Under the pieces are notes generated by a model that was not told the DNA's origin, did not search any database, and was given only the letters and a program-made list of their open reading frames with translations. From an uncultured Prevotellaceae bacterium (lineage in GTDB: Bacteria > Bacteroidota > Bacteroidia > Bacteroidales > Bacteroidaceae): a stretch of DNA of 64,000 nucleotides. Location of the stretch: assembly GCA_900318685.1 (NCBI GenBank), contig ONLL01000015.1, positions 1 to 64,000 of the forward strand. The letters are read 5' to 3'. The first letter of the stretch is position 1; every line of letters begins with the position of its first letter. This document shows, piece by piece, positions 27,042 through 36,672 of the stretch. Both the position numbers and the translations under genes were made by a program.

Positions 27042-28046
27042 TTATAGCCGCATGCCGAAGAAGGCACGGGCACGCCATTTGTTCTGGTTGACCACCACCG
27101 CTTCATCGTCGAATATAGAATTATTCATGACGAGGGTGGCGCCGGCAAAATAGCGGGGTGAGAAGTTGCGGACAATGGCAACGCGCTCATTGAAGATCAT
27201 GTTGAAGCGCATGTGCTTCGCCTGCTTGCGCTCGCCGTTGACCGTGAACTTATTGCGGCTATAGACCACAAACGTGGGCAGCATGGAGAAATGAAGCAGC
27301 CATCGCTTGCCGATCACCCAATTGTAGCCGTAGCCGCCTCCTATACCGATATGGCCTACGCCAATGTTGATGTCGGGGGCATTCAGGCTTCTGGCTTTCA
27401 GGTTGTCGCTCGTCTTGATGCTGCCTCCCTGATAGCTGATGCCTGCCAACCACGATCCTGCCGACTGGCGCTGGATGTAACTCTGTGTGAAGGCAGCAGG
27501 GAAGGAGAACCGGCGGTGGTTGAAACTGTAGTAGCCTGCCAGGTTGGCAATCTTCAGCGTGACGTCGCCGGACTCCAGTCGCGACATGTTGTCATCGCGC
27601 TGTACGTCTCCCGCCAGCGATTCCGACCGCTGATAGCTGAAGTCGAGGCTGATGCGATTGCTGTAGTAATTAAGGTTGAACTCGTAGTCTTTGTATATAC
27701 CCTTCCATTTGGCGGGATTAATCGCCATTCCTATGCCTATTCCCCGATAGATGGCTGCGACGGAAAAGGTGGTCTTGTGACTGGTTCTGAGGTCGGCTTT
27801 CGAATAGATGTCGTTGACAGTCCCCTTGGCATGAAAGGAATTTCCCGTCTGGTTCATCCTGACTTTCAGCGTCAGCCTCCCGTCAGGACGCACAACGTAG
27901 TTCGTATCGTAGGGCGTAACGTAATAGCGTTCAGCCAGTACACTATCGATCAGCGTCCTCATTTGCCTGTCGCGTGACTGAGCTGCGGCTCCCATCACCG
28001 TAAACCCAGTCAAGACACAGATTAGTGTGCGGAGAATTGATTGCAT
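27042..28046 (-). CDS. DUF4421-family exported protein
   Basis: The product (334 residues from the ATG at 28046) has a signal peptide MQSILRTLICVLTGFTVMGAAAQ and then alternating beta-strands (YYVTPYDTNYVVRPDG, SLDFSYQRSE, YYSFNHRRFSFPAAFTQS) ending in an aromatic-rich MRL terminus, as expected for an outer-membrane beta-barrel. It fits the DUF4421 family of Bacteroidetes; function unknown. The ATG at 28073 is rejected because it falls at the predicted transcription start. It converges with the GHL10 gene, leaving only 8 bp between stop codons. Confidence 0.75.
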   Translation of the reverse strand: MQSILRTLICVLTGFTVMGAAAQSRDRQMRTLIDSVLAERYYVTPYDTNYVVRPDGRLTLKVRMNQTGNSFHAKGTVNDIYSKADLRTSHKTTFSVAAIYRGIGIGMAINPAKWKGIYKDYEFNLNYYSNRISLDFSYQRSESLAGDVQRDDNMSRLESGDVTLKIANLAGYYSFNHRRFSFPAAFTQSYIQRQSAGSWLAGISYQGGSIKTSDNLKARSLNAPDINIGVGHIGIGGGYGYNWVIGKRWLLHFSMLPTFVVYSRNKFTVNGERKQAKHMRFNMIFNERVAIVRNFSPRYFAGATLVMNNSIFDDEAVVVNQNKWRARAFFGMRL

Positions 28047-28077
28047 CTTTTTCTTGTCAGATATCAGAATCATCGTA

Positions 28078-28085
28078 CAAAGGTA
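28078..28085 (-). promoter_or_regulatory. -7 box (TACCTTTG) of the DUF4421 gene
   Basis: An exact TACCTTTG on the minus strand lies 31 bp upstream of the start at 28046. Confidence 0.6.
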
Positions 28086-28122
28086 GATAAAAAAGTTGAA
28101 ACCACCAAACTTTCCGCAGTTT

Positions 28123-30555
28123 TTAAAGGTGAACAGTAGCTCCGAGACGCAGTTCGAAGGTGTTTGCCTTTACATTGTCGAAGTATTTATAGTGTGTGCG
28201 ACGTGAGAAGTAAGCGCCCGAAAGCATGATGCTCCAGTTTTTGGCGATATCGAATTCGGCAATGGGATTGACGACCAGCAGCGCTGCATTGCCCTTGTCG
28301 CCCTGCGAGTTCAGGTGGAGCATATCTTCTTCCGTGAGGTTCGACAAATCTTTCTGCTCGTAGCCCTTCCAGGTGTAGATGCGGTAATAGTGGACATTGA
28401 GGATGAATCGTCCGAAGTTGCGCATCTCCAAGTGTGTCTTAGTCTTCATGCTGAATCCACTGCCCATGTTGTAGTCACGGTCGATGATGTTATAGTAGTC
28501 GCTCTTCGTGCCGCCCAGCAGGATGCCGTTGAGGAAGATGCGCTGCTCCAGCTGGTCGAGCGTGCCCACCTGTGGCATCTGGATGATGGCTCCCGGGCCG
28601 AAGGCTGCTGCCTCGCTGATGCGGTAGGGCGTGAGGTTGCTGCCGTCCTTCACGGGCTTCGAGTCGAAATAGTCGAAGTGCTGGTAGATGCCGAACTCTG
28701 CACGGACGTTCTTCCGTTCGATCATCGGCGTACTCCATAGACGGCCCATCAGGTGTACCTGGTTAAGGATGGGTTGGTTGCTGGAGAATCCGGCTACGAA
28801 CTCCGATTCGAAATAGTCGTATGGAGCGTTGTGCTCGTCCTCGTTCACAGGGTCGCCATACTGCATAAAGAAGTTGACGTAGGGGTTCTGCTCGCCTTTG
28901 AAGATGCTCCCCTCGTCGGCCAGGTACCTGTCGCCGGCCGAAATGGATATCTCCACAGGGTTACGATTATAGTCGTGGTAGCGGTTGTGGTTGCTGCGCA
29001 CAGTGAAAGCATCGCCGGTGAAAAGGCGCTTCAGCGCTTCCATGGGATTGAATGCAGCAGCTCCCAGCTCGCGCCAGAATCGCGGCCATCCCTGCTTGGA
29101 GTCGTCGAGGAAGATGTGGCTGATGCGGTTGGTGATCTCGCCTATGCAGATGCCTCCAAGGGTGGTGGCTATGAGGTCGTTGATGGCAGGTGGCTCACGC
29201 TCGCCCAGGAACTCCCACTCTAGGGACCCGATGGCTGCGAAGGGTGTCGACTCCCAGAACGTCAGTCCCTGCGAACGGGCAGAGTTGAAGTAGAGGTTGC
29301 CATGATAGGGGTGCATGAAGAGGTTGGTGGAGAATACATCGTTGTCCCAGACGAAGCCGTTCTTGAAGTTGTCGCGCCAGGTGTGCAGAGTGGTCTGCGC
29401 AAAGTCGGCATTGAGGGCAAAGCGGTCGAAGCAATGCACGAACACATTGATGCCTGTGGCCTGTGCCAGTGCCCACCAAGGATGCTTCACAGGCCATCGG
29501 CCATTGACCATCGACCGTTGATCGGGGGTGAGCGCCATCAGCGAGTCGGCCGGCGACTCGTCCTCGCTGCGGTGTACAACGGCAGTCTGCCTGTTCGTGT
29601 TGTGGGGATAGCGGATGGTCACTCCTGCCTCGGCAAGGAAGCGGTGGCGGTATTTCTCTTCGTGATGATAGTAGCGCGTGTCTCCATAGCCCACCGATGC
29701 AAACAAGCCTACGCTTGGCGACAGTTGGTAGTCGGCATTCACACGGGCCTGAACCGAGAAGAGCCTCGAGGGCCCCTCGTCGCTGTTTTTCTTGAAAGCC
29801 CCTATGTGGTAATAGCCTATGTCGCCGCTGAGAGATAGTTTTGGAGTGATCTGCTTGTACTGGCCCAGTCGGTAGAACAATGCCCCCGAGAAATCGTCGT
29901 CGAAGCCCATGTAGTGCGTACCCAGGCCGACAATGTTGTAAGTCGAACGGTTGCGGAAGCGTATTGCACCGTTTATCTTCGAGCTGGTGCCCCCGTAGGC
30001 CATCACGTCGATGATGGTATTGGGATTCACGTTCACCAGGCCGATCTTGTGCCCATCGCTATCCTTCGTGTAGTTGATGAGGCCAATCTGCCAGCCCTTC
30101 TTGTGTGCCTCTGCTACGTTGATCGCTCCTAACTGTACTCCGTTCAGTTCGTCGGCATAGTTATAGCCTCCTATTTGCATGCCGCGCATATAGCCCGACG
30201 AGACGTTGAGCACTGTGCCGGCCTGGATGCCGTTCTCCACACCCATCGAGATGTTGGTGACGCCACTGAGCTGAAAGCCCCGCATCGGAGTGGACGAGAT
30301 GTTGGAGAAGACCGACAACTGCAGACCTCTCGAATTTACTGCATAGTTCGACAGCATGGTGGCCTGCACACCTTTCAGCGTGTCAGTATGGCTGGCCACG
30401 CCTATGCTGAGACTGGTCACGTAGGTGGAGTCCTCCGGATGATTCTTACCTATGTCGATGGCAACGCCATGACTGAGCTGCGCCGATGCCGTTGTGGCTG
30501 ACGTGAGCAAGGCGGCAGCCAGCCATAATTTGAGAGCATTTACCTTCATCATCAT
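28123..30555 (-). CDS. Outer-membrane protein with DUF3943 domain
   Basis: The 810-residue product has a signal peptide (LWLAAALLTSATTASAQ). Residues of about 45-210 contain repeated G-x-Q-x-G-x-x-N units (GMQIGGYNYADELNG, GVQLGAINVAEAHKK, GWQIGLINYTK) forming a regular beta structure. A DUF3943 domain follows (about 370-530: GINVFVHCFDRFALN, FWESTPFAAIGSLEWEF, GEITNRISH), then a barrel-like C-terminus. Function is unknown. The first of three tandem ATGs at 30555 is used, preceded by AAAAAAAGG; the frame also opens at a TTG at 30573. It starts just past the stop of the patatin gene, so the two form an operon. Confidence 0.75.
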   Translation of the reverse strand: MMMKVNALKLWLAAALLTSATTASAQLSHGVAIDIGKNHPEDSTYVTSLSIGVASHTDTLKGVQATMLSNYAVNSRGLQLSVFSNISSTPMRGFQLSGVTNISMGVENGIQAGTVLNVSSGYMRGMQIGGYNYADELNGVQLGAINVAEAHKKGWQIGLINYTKDSDGHKIGLVNVNPNTIIDVMAYGGTSSKINGAIRFRNRSTYNIVGLGTHYMGFDDDFSGALFYRLGQYKQITPKLSLSGDIGYYHIGAFKKNSDEGPSRLFSVQARVNADYQLSPSVGLFASVGYGDTRYYHHEEKYRHRFLAEAGVTIRYPHNTNRQTAVVHRSEDESPADSLMALTPDQRSMVNGRWPVKHPWWALAQATGINVFVHCFDRFALNADFAQTTLHTWRDNFKNGFVWDNDVFSTNLFMHPYHGNLYFNSARSQGLTFWESTPFAAIGSLEWEFLGEREPPAINDLIATTLGGICIGEITNRISHIFLDDSKQGWPRFWRELGAAAFNPMEALKRLFTGDAFTVRSNHNRYHDYNRNPVEISISAGDRYLADEGSIFKGEQNPYVNFFMQYGDPVNEDEHNAPYDYFESEFVAGFSSNQPILNQVHLMGRLWSTPMIERKNVRAEFGIYQHFDYFDSKPVKDGSNLTPYRISEAAAFGPGAIIQMPQVGTLDQLEQRIFLNGILLGGTKSDYYNIIDRDYNMGSGFSMKTKTHLEMRNFGRFILNVHYYRIYTWKGYEQKDLSNLTEEDMLHLNSQGDKGNAALLVVNPIAEFDIAKNWSIMLSGAYFSRRTHYKYFDNVKANTFELRLGATVHL

Positions 30556-30562
30556 CCTTTTT

Positions 30563-32830
30563 TTAGAATTCAAATCCTACATTCACGAAGAGGTAAGGCT
30601 TCTTGGTGCGGTTGCTATAGCCGACGGTGGCCCCTACGGGTCCCAGTATCGTGTCGTAGAAGTAGGCAATCTGGCCGCCGAGCAGTGTGCTGCGGTCGAG
30701 GAGGCCCTTCAGGTGCGACGCATGTTGGGCACCCGTCGTGCGCAAGATGATATAGCTGCTCTGGCCGATGCGCTGCTGAGCCTGCAGCTGGGCGGCCACG
30801 AGCTGATGGTCGACGTGCTCCATGTTGCCGATGCCGGCGAAGGGCATCTGCTGCTCGACGTAGTGGCCGAACCAGTCGCCGCCTACCGTGTTGCCGAAGG
30901 CTGGCGGGACGATCGAGCCGAAGAGCAGGCGGCCGTAGAACATGGGCTGCAGGGTGAAGCGGTGGCCGAGGGTGAACGACATGCGCCAGTTGGCGTTGAC
31001 CTCGCTCATGCCGGGCTTGCTGCCAGTCACGTTGCCTTCGGCATCACGAACGTCGAGTTTCGTGAAGTCGTTGGTCAGGTAGGAATATTCGGCCTTGAAC
31101 CGTGCGCCTCGTGTAGGGAAGTTCCAGTTGTCCTCGCTGTTGTAGTTGATGCGGGCATGATAGCTGAAGAAATGCTCGTTCTTGAGCTCCGTCTGTATGG
31201 AATTCTCCGTCCCCAGCTTGTTGCGATAGTGCATGAAGTCCCAGCGCACTCCATACTGGATATTGAAATGTTTCAGGTCGTGGTTGATGGGGATGAGCTC
31301 AGCCTGGAACTGGTTGTATCGAATGTTGTAGTCGCGCTTGCCGTTGAAATAAATGTCCACGTCGTTGCGGTGGAAGGCGTAGCTCAGCGTGGGACGGGTG
31401 ATGCTGCGGGGGTGTATGGTCAGCTCGCCGCGGGCCATCAGGCGCTTGCCCAGGCGCAAGGTGATGTCGGTGTTCATGGGGATGCTGGACTTCATCGGTA
31501 TGTCGAGACCCAGCTGAAGGGCGGCATACTCCTCCGTGTCGTAGCGCACGCCTGCATGCAGCTGCACCGACTTGCGGTTGCCCGCCGAGAGGATGACGCG
31601 CACGGCGTCGCCCTCATGCACCAGCCGGCACTCAGCCGTCTGATAGAAGAGATCCACACGCATGCAGGTAGTGATTTCCTGCATCAAGGCAGCATCGATG
31701 TATTCAGGCTTGGTGGGGGTGGAGGCTCTCAGGCTGAACTTCTCCCTCAGGAACCTTTCCGCCTGTGGCGTCATGTTCTCGAAGGTATAGCCTACGACGC
31801 GCTGCTTCTCGGTCAGCACGTGAGGGCGCAGGGGCTGCAGAATCTCGGGGTGGTACGAGTCGTCGATGCCTATACGTTGCTTCAGGGCGATGATCTCGTC
31901 CCAGTGGCGCATGGCCTCCTCCTCGCCGCGGCGGATGAGCGTGTCGATGGCTGCCGGTGTGAAGCTGGCCGAGCCGTAGCCCTTCGTGTCCACCGGCATG
32001 TGGAGGTCGGTGATGGCCAGGTTCTCGTCCAGTTTGTTCTTACAGTTCACGTCGATGATCTGGCTGAGTATGCTCATCGTGCCGTTCATGTCCTCGGCCA
32101 CCTTCGGTGCTCCCTGTACGGTGACACCGATGATGATCTCGGCACCCATCTCTCGGGCGATGTCGGCAGGGTAGTTGTTCTTCAGACCGCCGTCCACCAG
32201 CACCATGTCGCCTATCCTGACGGGCGAGAAGGCTGCGGGGATGGCCATCGAGGCCCGCATGGCCAGCGGCAGTCGTCCGCTGTGGAAGTCCACCTCCGAG
32301 TTGTCGATGATGTTAGTGGCCACGCAGGCGAAAGGAATGCGCAGGTCGCGGGTGAAGTCGAGCGAGTCAGTGAAGCCCGTGCAGAGCTGCTGGAACAGCT
32401 CGGCCAGGTTCTTGCCCTTGATGAATCCACCGGCGTTTACGTCGGGTTTGCCGATAGTCAGGCCGGTGCTATACACATACGTGTTCTGCTTCCGCCGGTC
32501 GCTGAGGCTCTGCCGGCGCAGGTCCTCGCGGTCGCTGATGACGTAGGTCCAGTCCTGCACGCGGACCATCGAGTCGAGGGCGTTGGCATTGTAGCCGATG
32601 GCGTAAAGACCGCCGATGATGCTGCCCATCGATGTACCCGTGATGATGTCGACCGGTATGCCGGCCCGCTCTAGCACCTTCAACACGCCGATGTGAGCCA
32701 TGCCCTTGGCACCGCCGCCACTCAGCACGACGGCCACTTTCTTTCTGCCGTCATACTTGCTGTCATATTGTTGAGCGCCTGCCACTGCGCACAGCAAGGA
32801 GACCATGGCCATTATTAGAATCCTCTTCAT
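30563..32830 (-). CDS. Patatin-like phospholipase with outer-membrane barrel (type Vd-like)
   Basis: The 755-residue protein has a signal peptide (residues 1-19), then a patatin lipase domain (about 28-230): the oxyanion loop SGGGAKGMAHIG, the nucleophile in GTSMGS, and the DGG dyad motif in VDGGLKNNYP are all intact. A POTRA-like segment (about 335-400) and a BamA/Omp85-like barrel follow, ending in FLFVNVGFEF with a terminal Phe. This is the layout of PlpD-type secreted phospholipases, in which the barrel anchors or exports the lipase. It would cleave acyl chains from phospholipids at the outer membrane. The DUF3943 barrel gene follows directly. Confidence 0.92.
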   Translation of the reverse strand: MKRILIMAMVSLLCAVAGAQQYDSKYDGRKKVAVVLSGGGAKGMAHIGVLKVLERAGIPVDIITGTSMGSIIGGLYAIGYNANALDSMVRVQDWTYVISDREDLRRQSLSDRRKQNTYVYSTGLTIGKPDVNAGGFIKGKNLAELFQQLCTGFTDSLDFTRDLRIPFACVATNIIDNSEVDFHSGRLPLAMRASMAIPAAFSPVRIGDMVLVDGGLKNNYPADIAREMGAEIIIGVTVQGAPKVAEDMNGTMSILSQIIDVNCKNKLDENLAITDLHMPVDTKGYGSASFTPAAIDTLIRRGEEEAMRHWDEIIALKQRIGIDDSYHPEILQPLRPHVLTEKQRVVGYTFENMTPQAERFLREKFSLRASTPTKPEYIDAALMQEITTCMRVDLFYQTAECRLVHEGDAVRVILSAGNRKSVQLHAGVRYDTEEYAALQLGLDIPMKSSIPMNTDITLRLGKRLMARGELTIHPRSITRPTLSYAFHRNDVDIYFNGKRDYNIRYNQFQAELIPINHDLKHFNIQYGVRWDFMHYRNKLGTENSIQTELKNEHFFSYHARINYNSEDNWNFPTRGARFKAEYSYLTNDFTKLDVRDAEGNVTGSKPGMSEVNANWRMSFTLGHRFTLQPMFYGRLLFGSIVPPAFGNTVGGDWFGHYVEQQMPFAGIGNMEHVDHQLVAAQLQAQQRIGQSSYIILRTTGAQHASHLKGLLDRSTLLGGQIAYFYDTILGPVGATVGYSNRTKKPYLFVNVGFEF

Positions 32831-32858
32831 GTTCGTTTCGTCTATTTGTTTTCAGCGG

Positions 32859-32891
32859 CAAAGTTAGTAAAAAAAAGAAGAAAAAAACAAA
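32859..32891 (-). promoter_or_regulatory. Promoter of the patatin-DUF3943 operon
   Basis: On the minus strand TTTG (32888-32891) and TAACTTTG (32859-32866) are spaced by 21 bp, 28 bp upstream of the patatin start. Confidence 0.6.
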
Positions 32892-33002
32892 TTTTTTGAA
32901 GTTTTTATTTTGCTGCTCCCTTGCAGGCAAAAATGAAGAAACGGCCAATTACGGTATAAACTCAGACATTTTCCGTGAAAAGTCCCTCAAAATCTATGTT
33001 TT

Positions 33003-33024
33003 GGGGGGCTTAACGTTGCCCCCC
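33003..33024. other. GC-rich inverted repeat in the patatin/GH92 divergent gap
   Basis: GGGGGGC (33003-33009) faces GCCCCCC (33018-33024) across TTAACGTT, itself nearly palindromic. It lies between two divergent promoters, with no U-tract on either strand, so it is not a normal terminator. A regulator-binding site is possible. Otherwise the 355-bp gap holds only the two promoters. Confidence 0.55.
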
Positions 33025-33095
33025 TGTATTTATCCCTTGAGAGATGAAAGATGAGAGATGAGTTGACACCGGTGAGAAAAAAACGAGAGTTCCTC

Positions 33096-33126
33096 TTGCA
33101 CGGGTACGATTTTTTTTGTAACTTTG
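33096..33126 (+). promoter_or_regulatory. Promoter of the GH92 gene
   Basis: TTG at 33096-33098 and TAACTTTG at 33119-33126 are spaced by 20 bp; the start codon at 33186 leaves a leader of about 55 nt. Confidence 0.68.
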
Positions 33127-33185
33127 CAAACGGATTAGGCGATACGCTACTGAAAACACAATAAGAAACATAAAACGAGAACAAT

Positions 33186-35384
33186 ATGAAACGACGAATC
33201 CTTACCACAATGATCGTGCTCGTGACGATAGTCATGGGGGCCTGGGCTGAGGGCTCTAGCTCAAATGCAGCAGCCATCCGGGGCGGAAGACTGACAAAGC
33301 TGGTGAATCCCTACATCGGCACGGGAGGCCACGGGCATGTGTTCCTTGGAGCTAACGTGCCCTTCGGACTGGTGCAGCTGGGACCGACACAGCACACGCA
33401 TGGCTGGGACTGGTGCTCGGGCTACCACTACAGCGACTCGATACTCTTGGGGTTCAGTCACATGCACCTCAGTGGTACGGGCGTGGGTGACCTGGGCGAC
33501 ATCACTGTGCTGCCTGCGACATGCCCCGAGGAACGAGAGGTGAAGTTCTCGCATCTGGCCGAGCGAGTCCGTCCGGGCTACTATGCCGTGACGCTCAGCA
33601 ACGGCGTGCATGTGGAACTGACTGCCACAGAGCGTGCCGGTCTGCACCGCTATACCTGGCCCGCCGACGTGGACAGCGGCTACGTGATGCTGAACCTGAA
33701 ATATGGTGTGGGCTGGGACAGGCTGACTGAAGGCAAGGCAGTAAGAACGAGTTCCAAGAGCATCACAGGACACCGCTTCTCGCGCGGATGGGCTGACAGC
33801 CAGCGCGTGTACTACGTGGCGGATTTCTCCGAGCCGATGGCATCATTCAGGAACGAGGGCGACACGCTGGTGGTGATGTCGTTCAAGAACACTGGTCAGC
33901 CGCTGCTGCTGCGCGTAGGCATATCAGCTGTGAGCGAGGAGGGCGCACGTGCCAACCTCACTGCCGAGCTGAACCATTGGGACTTTGCGCGCACGATGAA
34001 GGAGGCCGACGACAAATGGGAGCGCCAGCTGGAGAAGGTGAGCATCGGCTCAGCCTCGAAAGCCTTCAGCGACCAGGCTGCGGTGTTCTATACGGCTATG
34101 TATCACACGATGACGGCACCGTCGCTGTTCAATGACGTGAACGGCGACTATCGCGGTGCCGACGGCAAGATACATCACGATGCCGGGCACAACATCTTCA
34201 CCACACTCTCGCTGTGGGACACCTACCGCGCCCAGCATCCTCTGATGACACTCATCCATTGCGACCGTCAGGAGGACCTTGCAGCCACGATGATCAGCAT
34301 CTGGAAGGAGCAGGGCAAGCTGCCCGTATGGCACCTGGTGGGCTGCGAGACCAACTGTATGGTGGGCAATCCCGCCATACCCGTGCTGGCCGACATCGTG
34401 CTGAAGGGCTTGACTGAGCGTCGTGAGGAGGCGTTTGAGGCGATGAAGGCATCGGCGATGCTCGACGAGCGTGGTCTGGCCTTGCTGAAACAGTATAACT
34501 ATATTCCCTGCGACCTTTTCGACGATCAGGAGACGGTGGGACGCGGACTTGAATATACGCTGGCAGACTGGTGTGTGGCGCGTGTCGCCGAGCGTATGAA
34601 GAAAAAGGCAGACCAGCGTTACTTCGACCATCGCGCCCTGAGCTACAGAAACTATTTCGACAAGTCGACAGGCTTTATGCGCGGGACCGACAGCAAGGGA
34701 CAATTCCGCGAGTCATTCAACCCCTTCCACTCTGCACCTAAGAACCGCGACTACACCGAGGGCAACGCATGGCAGTTTACGTGGCTCGTACCGCACGACG
34801 TGCATGGACTGGTGGCGCTCTTCGGTTCAGAGCAGCGCTTCACCGAGAAGCTCGACTCGCTGTTTATCGTCGAGGGCGACCTGGGCGAGGAGGCACCACC
34901 CGACATTACAGGCCTTGTGGGGCAGTATGCCCACGGCAATGAGCCCAGCCACCACATCTTATATATGTATAACTACGTGGGGCAGCCGTGGAAGGGAGCA
35001 CGCCTGATACGCCAGGTGCTGCGCGAGCAGTATCGCAACGACTTCGACGGTCTGAGCGGCAACGAGGACGTGGGGCAGATGTCGGCATGGTATGTACTCT
35101 CGGCTATGGGACTCTATCAGGTGGAGCCCGCAGGTGGCAAGTATATCATCGGCACGCCGCTCTTCGACGAGATGACCATGCAGGTGGGGCAGGGCAGAAC
35201 CTTCACCGTGAAGGCCGCGGGAAACAGCGACGAGAACATCTACGTGCAGCGGGCGCGGTTGAACGGGAAGCCTTACACACGGTCGTACCTGATGTATGAC
35301 GACATCGTGCGTGGCGGAATGCTGGAGCTGGACATGGGGCCCGAGCCCAGCGACTTCGGTACGAAGAAGAAAGACCGTCCGTAA
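33186..35384 (+). CDS. Secreted glycoside hydrolase family 92 alpha-mannosidase
   Basis: The 732-residue protein has a signal peptide (MKRRILTTMIVLVTIVMGAWA) and matches GH92 over its whole length: LVNPYIGTGGHGHVFLGA, GWDWCSGYHYSDS, GFSHMHLSGTG at the N-terminal beta-sandwich, and the catalytic (alpha/alpha)6 part with SLWDTYRAQHPLMTL, EGNAWQFTWLVPHD, GNEPSHHILYMYNY and GNEDVGQMSAWYVLSAMGLY, which carries the catalytic acids and calcium ligands. These enzymes remove mannose from N-glycans or yeast mannans. It is monocistronic. Confidence 0.95.
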   Translation: MKRRILTTMIVLVTIVMGAWAEGSSSNAAAIRGGRLTKLVNPYIGTGGHGHVFLGANVPFGLVQLGPTQHTHGWDWCSGYHYSDSILLGFSHMHLSGTGVGDLGDITVLPATCPEEREVKFSHLAERVRPGYYAVTLSNGVHVELTATERAGLHRYTWPADVDSGYVMLNLKYGVGWDRLTEGKAVRTSSKSITGHRFSRGWADSQRVYYVADFSEPMASFRNEGDTLVVMSFKNTGQPLLLRVGISAVSEEGARANLTAELNHWDFARTMKEADDKWERQLEKVSIGSASKAFSDQAAVFYTAMYHTMTAPSLFNDVNGDYRGADGKIHHDAGHNIFTTLSLWDTYRAQHPLMTLIHCDRQEDLAATMISIWKEQGKLPVWHLVGCETNCMVGNPAIPVLADIVLKGLTERREEAFEAMKASAMLDERGLALLKQYNYIPCDLFDDQETVGRGLEYTLADWCVARVAERMKKKADQRYFDHRALSYRNYFDKSTGFMRGTDSKGQFRESFNPFHSAPKNRDYTEGNAWQFTWLVPHDVHGLVALFGSEQRFTEKLDSLFIVEGDLGEEAPPDITGLVGQYAHGNEPSHHILYMYNYVGQPWKGARLIRQVLREQYRNDFDGLSGNEDVGQMSAWYVLSAMGLYQVEPAGGKYIIGTPLFDEMTMQVGQGRTFTVKAAGNSDENIYVQRARLNGKPYTRSYLMYDDIVRGGMLELDMGPEPSDFGTKKKDRP

Positions 35385-35503
35385 CGGGGGCTGAGGGCTG
35401 CTGACTTTGCAAAGCGCAGATAGCATTTTCTGCCCGAGTGACGCCTGTCGCGGCCTTCGAATCCTTAAAATGCCTAAAAACGATGAAATCAGCGAGCGAA
35501 AAA

Positions 35504-35535
35504 TTGCCTGTTTAGGAAAATTATTGCTAACTTTG
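35504..35535 (+). promoter_or_regulatory. Promoter of fba
   Basis: TTG at 35504-35506 and TAACTTTG at 35528-35535 are spaced by 21 bp; the start codon is 44 bp downstream. Confidence 0.65.
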
Positions 35536-35578
35536 TGCCCTGAAATCAATAAGTCTCAACAATAAATTACAAATTATC

Positions 35579-36589
35579 ATGGTAGATTACAAGACTTTAG
35601 GCCTGGTGAACACCCGCGAGATGTTCGCACGTGCCATCAACGGCGGATATGCCATTCCCGCCTTCAACTTCAACAACATGGAGCAGCTGCAGGCTATCAT
35701 CAAGGCCAGCAGCGACCTGAAGAGCCCCGTTATCCTGCAGGTGTCGAAGGGCGCCCGAAACTATGCCAACGCCACGCTGCTGCGCTACATGGCACAGGGT
35801 GCCGTGGAGTATGCCAAGGAGCTGGGCTGCAAGCATCCTGAGATCGTGCTGCACTTGGATCATGGCGACAGCTTCGAGACTTGCAAGAGCTGCATTGACT
35901 ACGGTTTCTCAAGCGTGATGATCGATGCCAGCCACCTGCCCTTCGAGGAGAACATCGCCCTGACGAAGAAGGTGGTGGAGTATGCTCATCAGTTCGACGT
36001 CACCGTCGAGGCTGAGCTGGGCGTGCTTGCCGGCGTTGAGGACGAGGTGTCGTCCGCCGAGAGCCACTACACCAAGCCCGAGGAGGTGATCGAGTTCTCA
36101 CAGCGTTCTGGCTGCGACTCGCTGGCTATCTCCATCGGTACCAGTCATGGTGCTTACAAGTTCACTCCCGAGCAGTGCACCCGCGACCCGAAGACCGGTA
36201 AGCTCGTTCCCCCGCCACTGGCATTCGACGTGCTCGATGCCGTGATGGAGAAGCTGCCCGGATTCCCCATTGTGCTCCATGGATCGTCGAGCGTTCCTCA
36301 GGAGTATGTAGACGAGATCAATTCACTGGGTGGCAAGCTGCCCGATGCTATCGGTATCCCCGAGGAGCAGCTACGTCTGGCTTCGAAGAGCGCCGTCTGC
36401 AAGATCAACATCGACAGCGACTCTCGTCTGGCCTTCACCGCTGCTGTGCGCCGCGTGCTGCACGACAACCCCGGTGAGTTCGACCCACGTAAGTTCTGTG
36501 GTCCCGCTCGCGACGAGATGGAGAAGATGTACAAGCACAAGATTATCGACGTGCTCGGTTCAGACAACAAGCTGGCTCAGCTCGATTAA
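35579..36589 (+). CDS. fba: Fructose-bisphosphate aldolase, class II
   Basis: The 336-residue zinc enzyme splits fructose-1,6-bisphosphate into two triose phosphates in glycolysis. It shows GGYAIPAFNFNNMEQLQ at the start, VLHLDHGDSFETCKS with the zinc-site histidine and the catalytic Asp, VEAELGVLAGVEDEV, IGTSHGAYKF with a second zinc histidine, and VLHGSSSVPQEYV with the third. Codon use is strongly biased (many CTG, GAG and AAG), as expected of a highly expressed gene. It is a single gene with its own promoter and terminator. Confidence 0.97.
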   Translation: MVDYKTLGLVNTREMFARAINGGYAIPAFNFNNMEQLQAIIKASSDLKSPVILQVSKGARNYANATLLRYMAQGAVEYAKELGCKHPEIVLHLDHGDSFETCKSCIDYGFSSVMIDASHLPFEENIALTKKVVEYAHQFDVTVEAELGVLAGVEDEVSSAESHYTKPEEVIEFSQRSGCDSLAISIGTSHGAYKFTPEQCTRDPKTGKLVPPPLAFDVLDAVMEKLPGFPIVLHGSSSVPQEYVDEINSLGGKLPDAIGIPEEQLRLASKSAVCKINIDSDSRLAFTAAVRRVLHDNPGEFDPRKFCGPARDEMEKMYKHKIIDVLGSDNKLAQLD

Positions 36590-36611
36590 TCTCCTGCAAT
36601 AGTTCAAAACT

Positions 36612-36657
36612 AATGAGGGGGTGCATCCATTAGTGACGCGCCCCCTCATTGTGTTCT
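36612..36657. terminator. Terminator between convergent fba and tex
   Basis: A 13-bp stem (AATGAGGGGGTGC at 36612-36624 with GCGCCCCCTCATT at 36638-36650, one G-U pair) is followed by a modest T-rich stretch. It lies between two stop codons and may serve fba mainly. Confidence 0.75.
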
Positions 36658-36672
36658 TTCTCCTATTCGTCG

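Noticed and set aside
30494-32674. A 726-codon open frame on the plus strand
   Set aside because: It is antisense to the patatin phospholipase, which has intact motifs; the frame has no recognisable domains.
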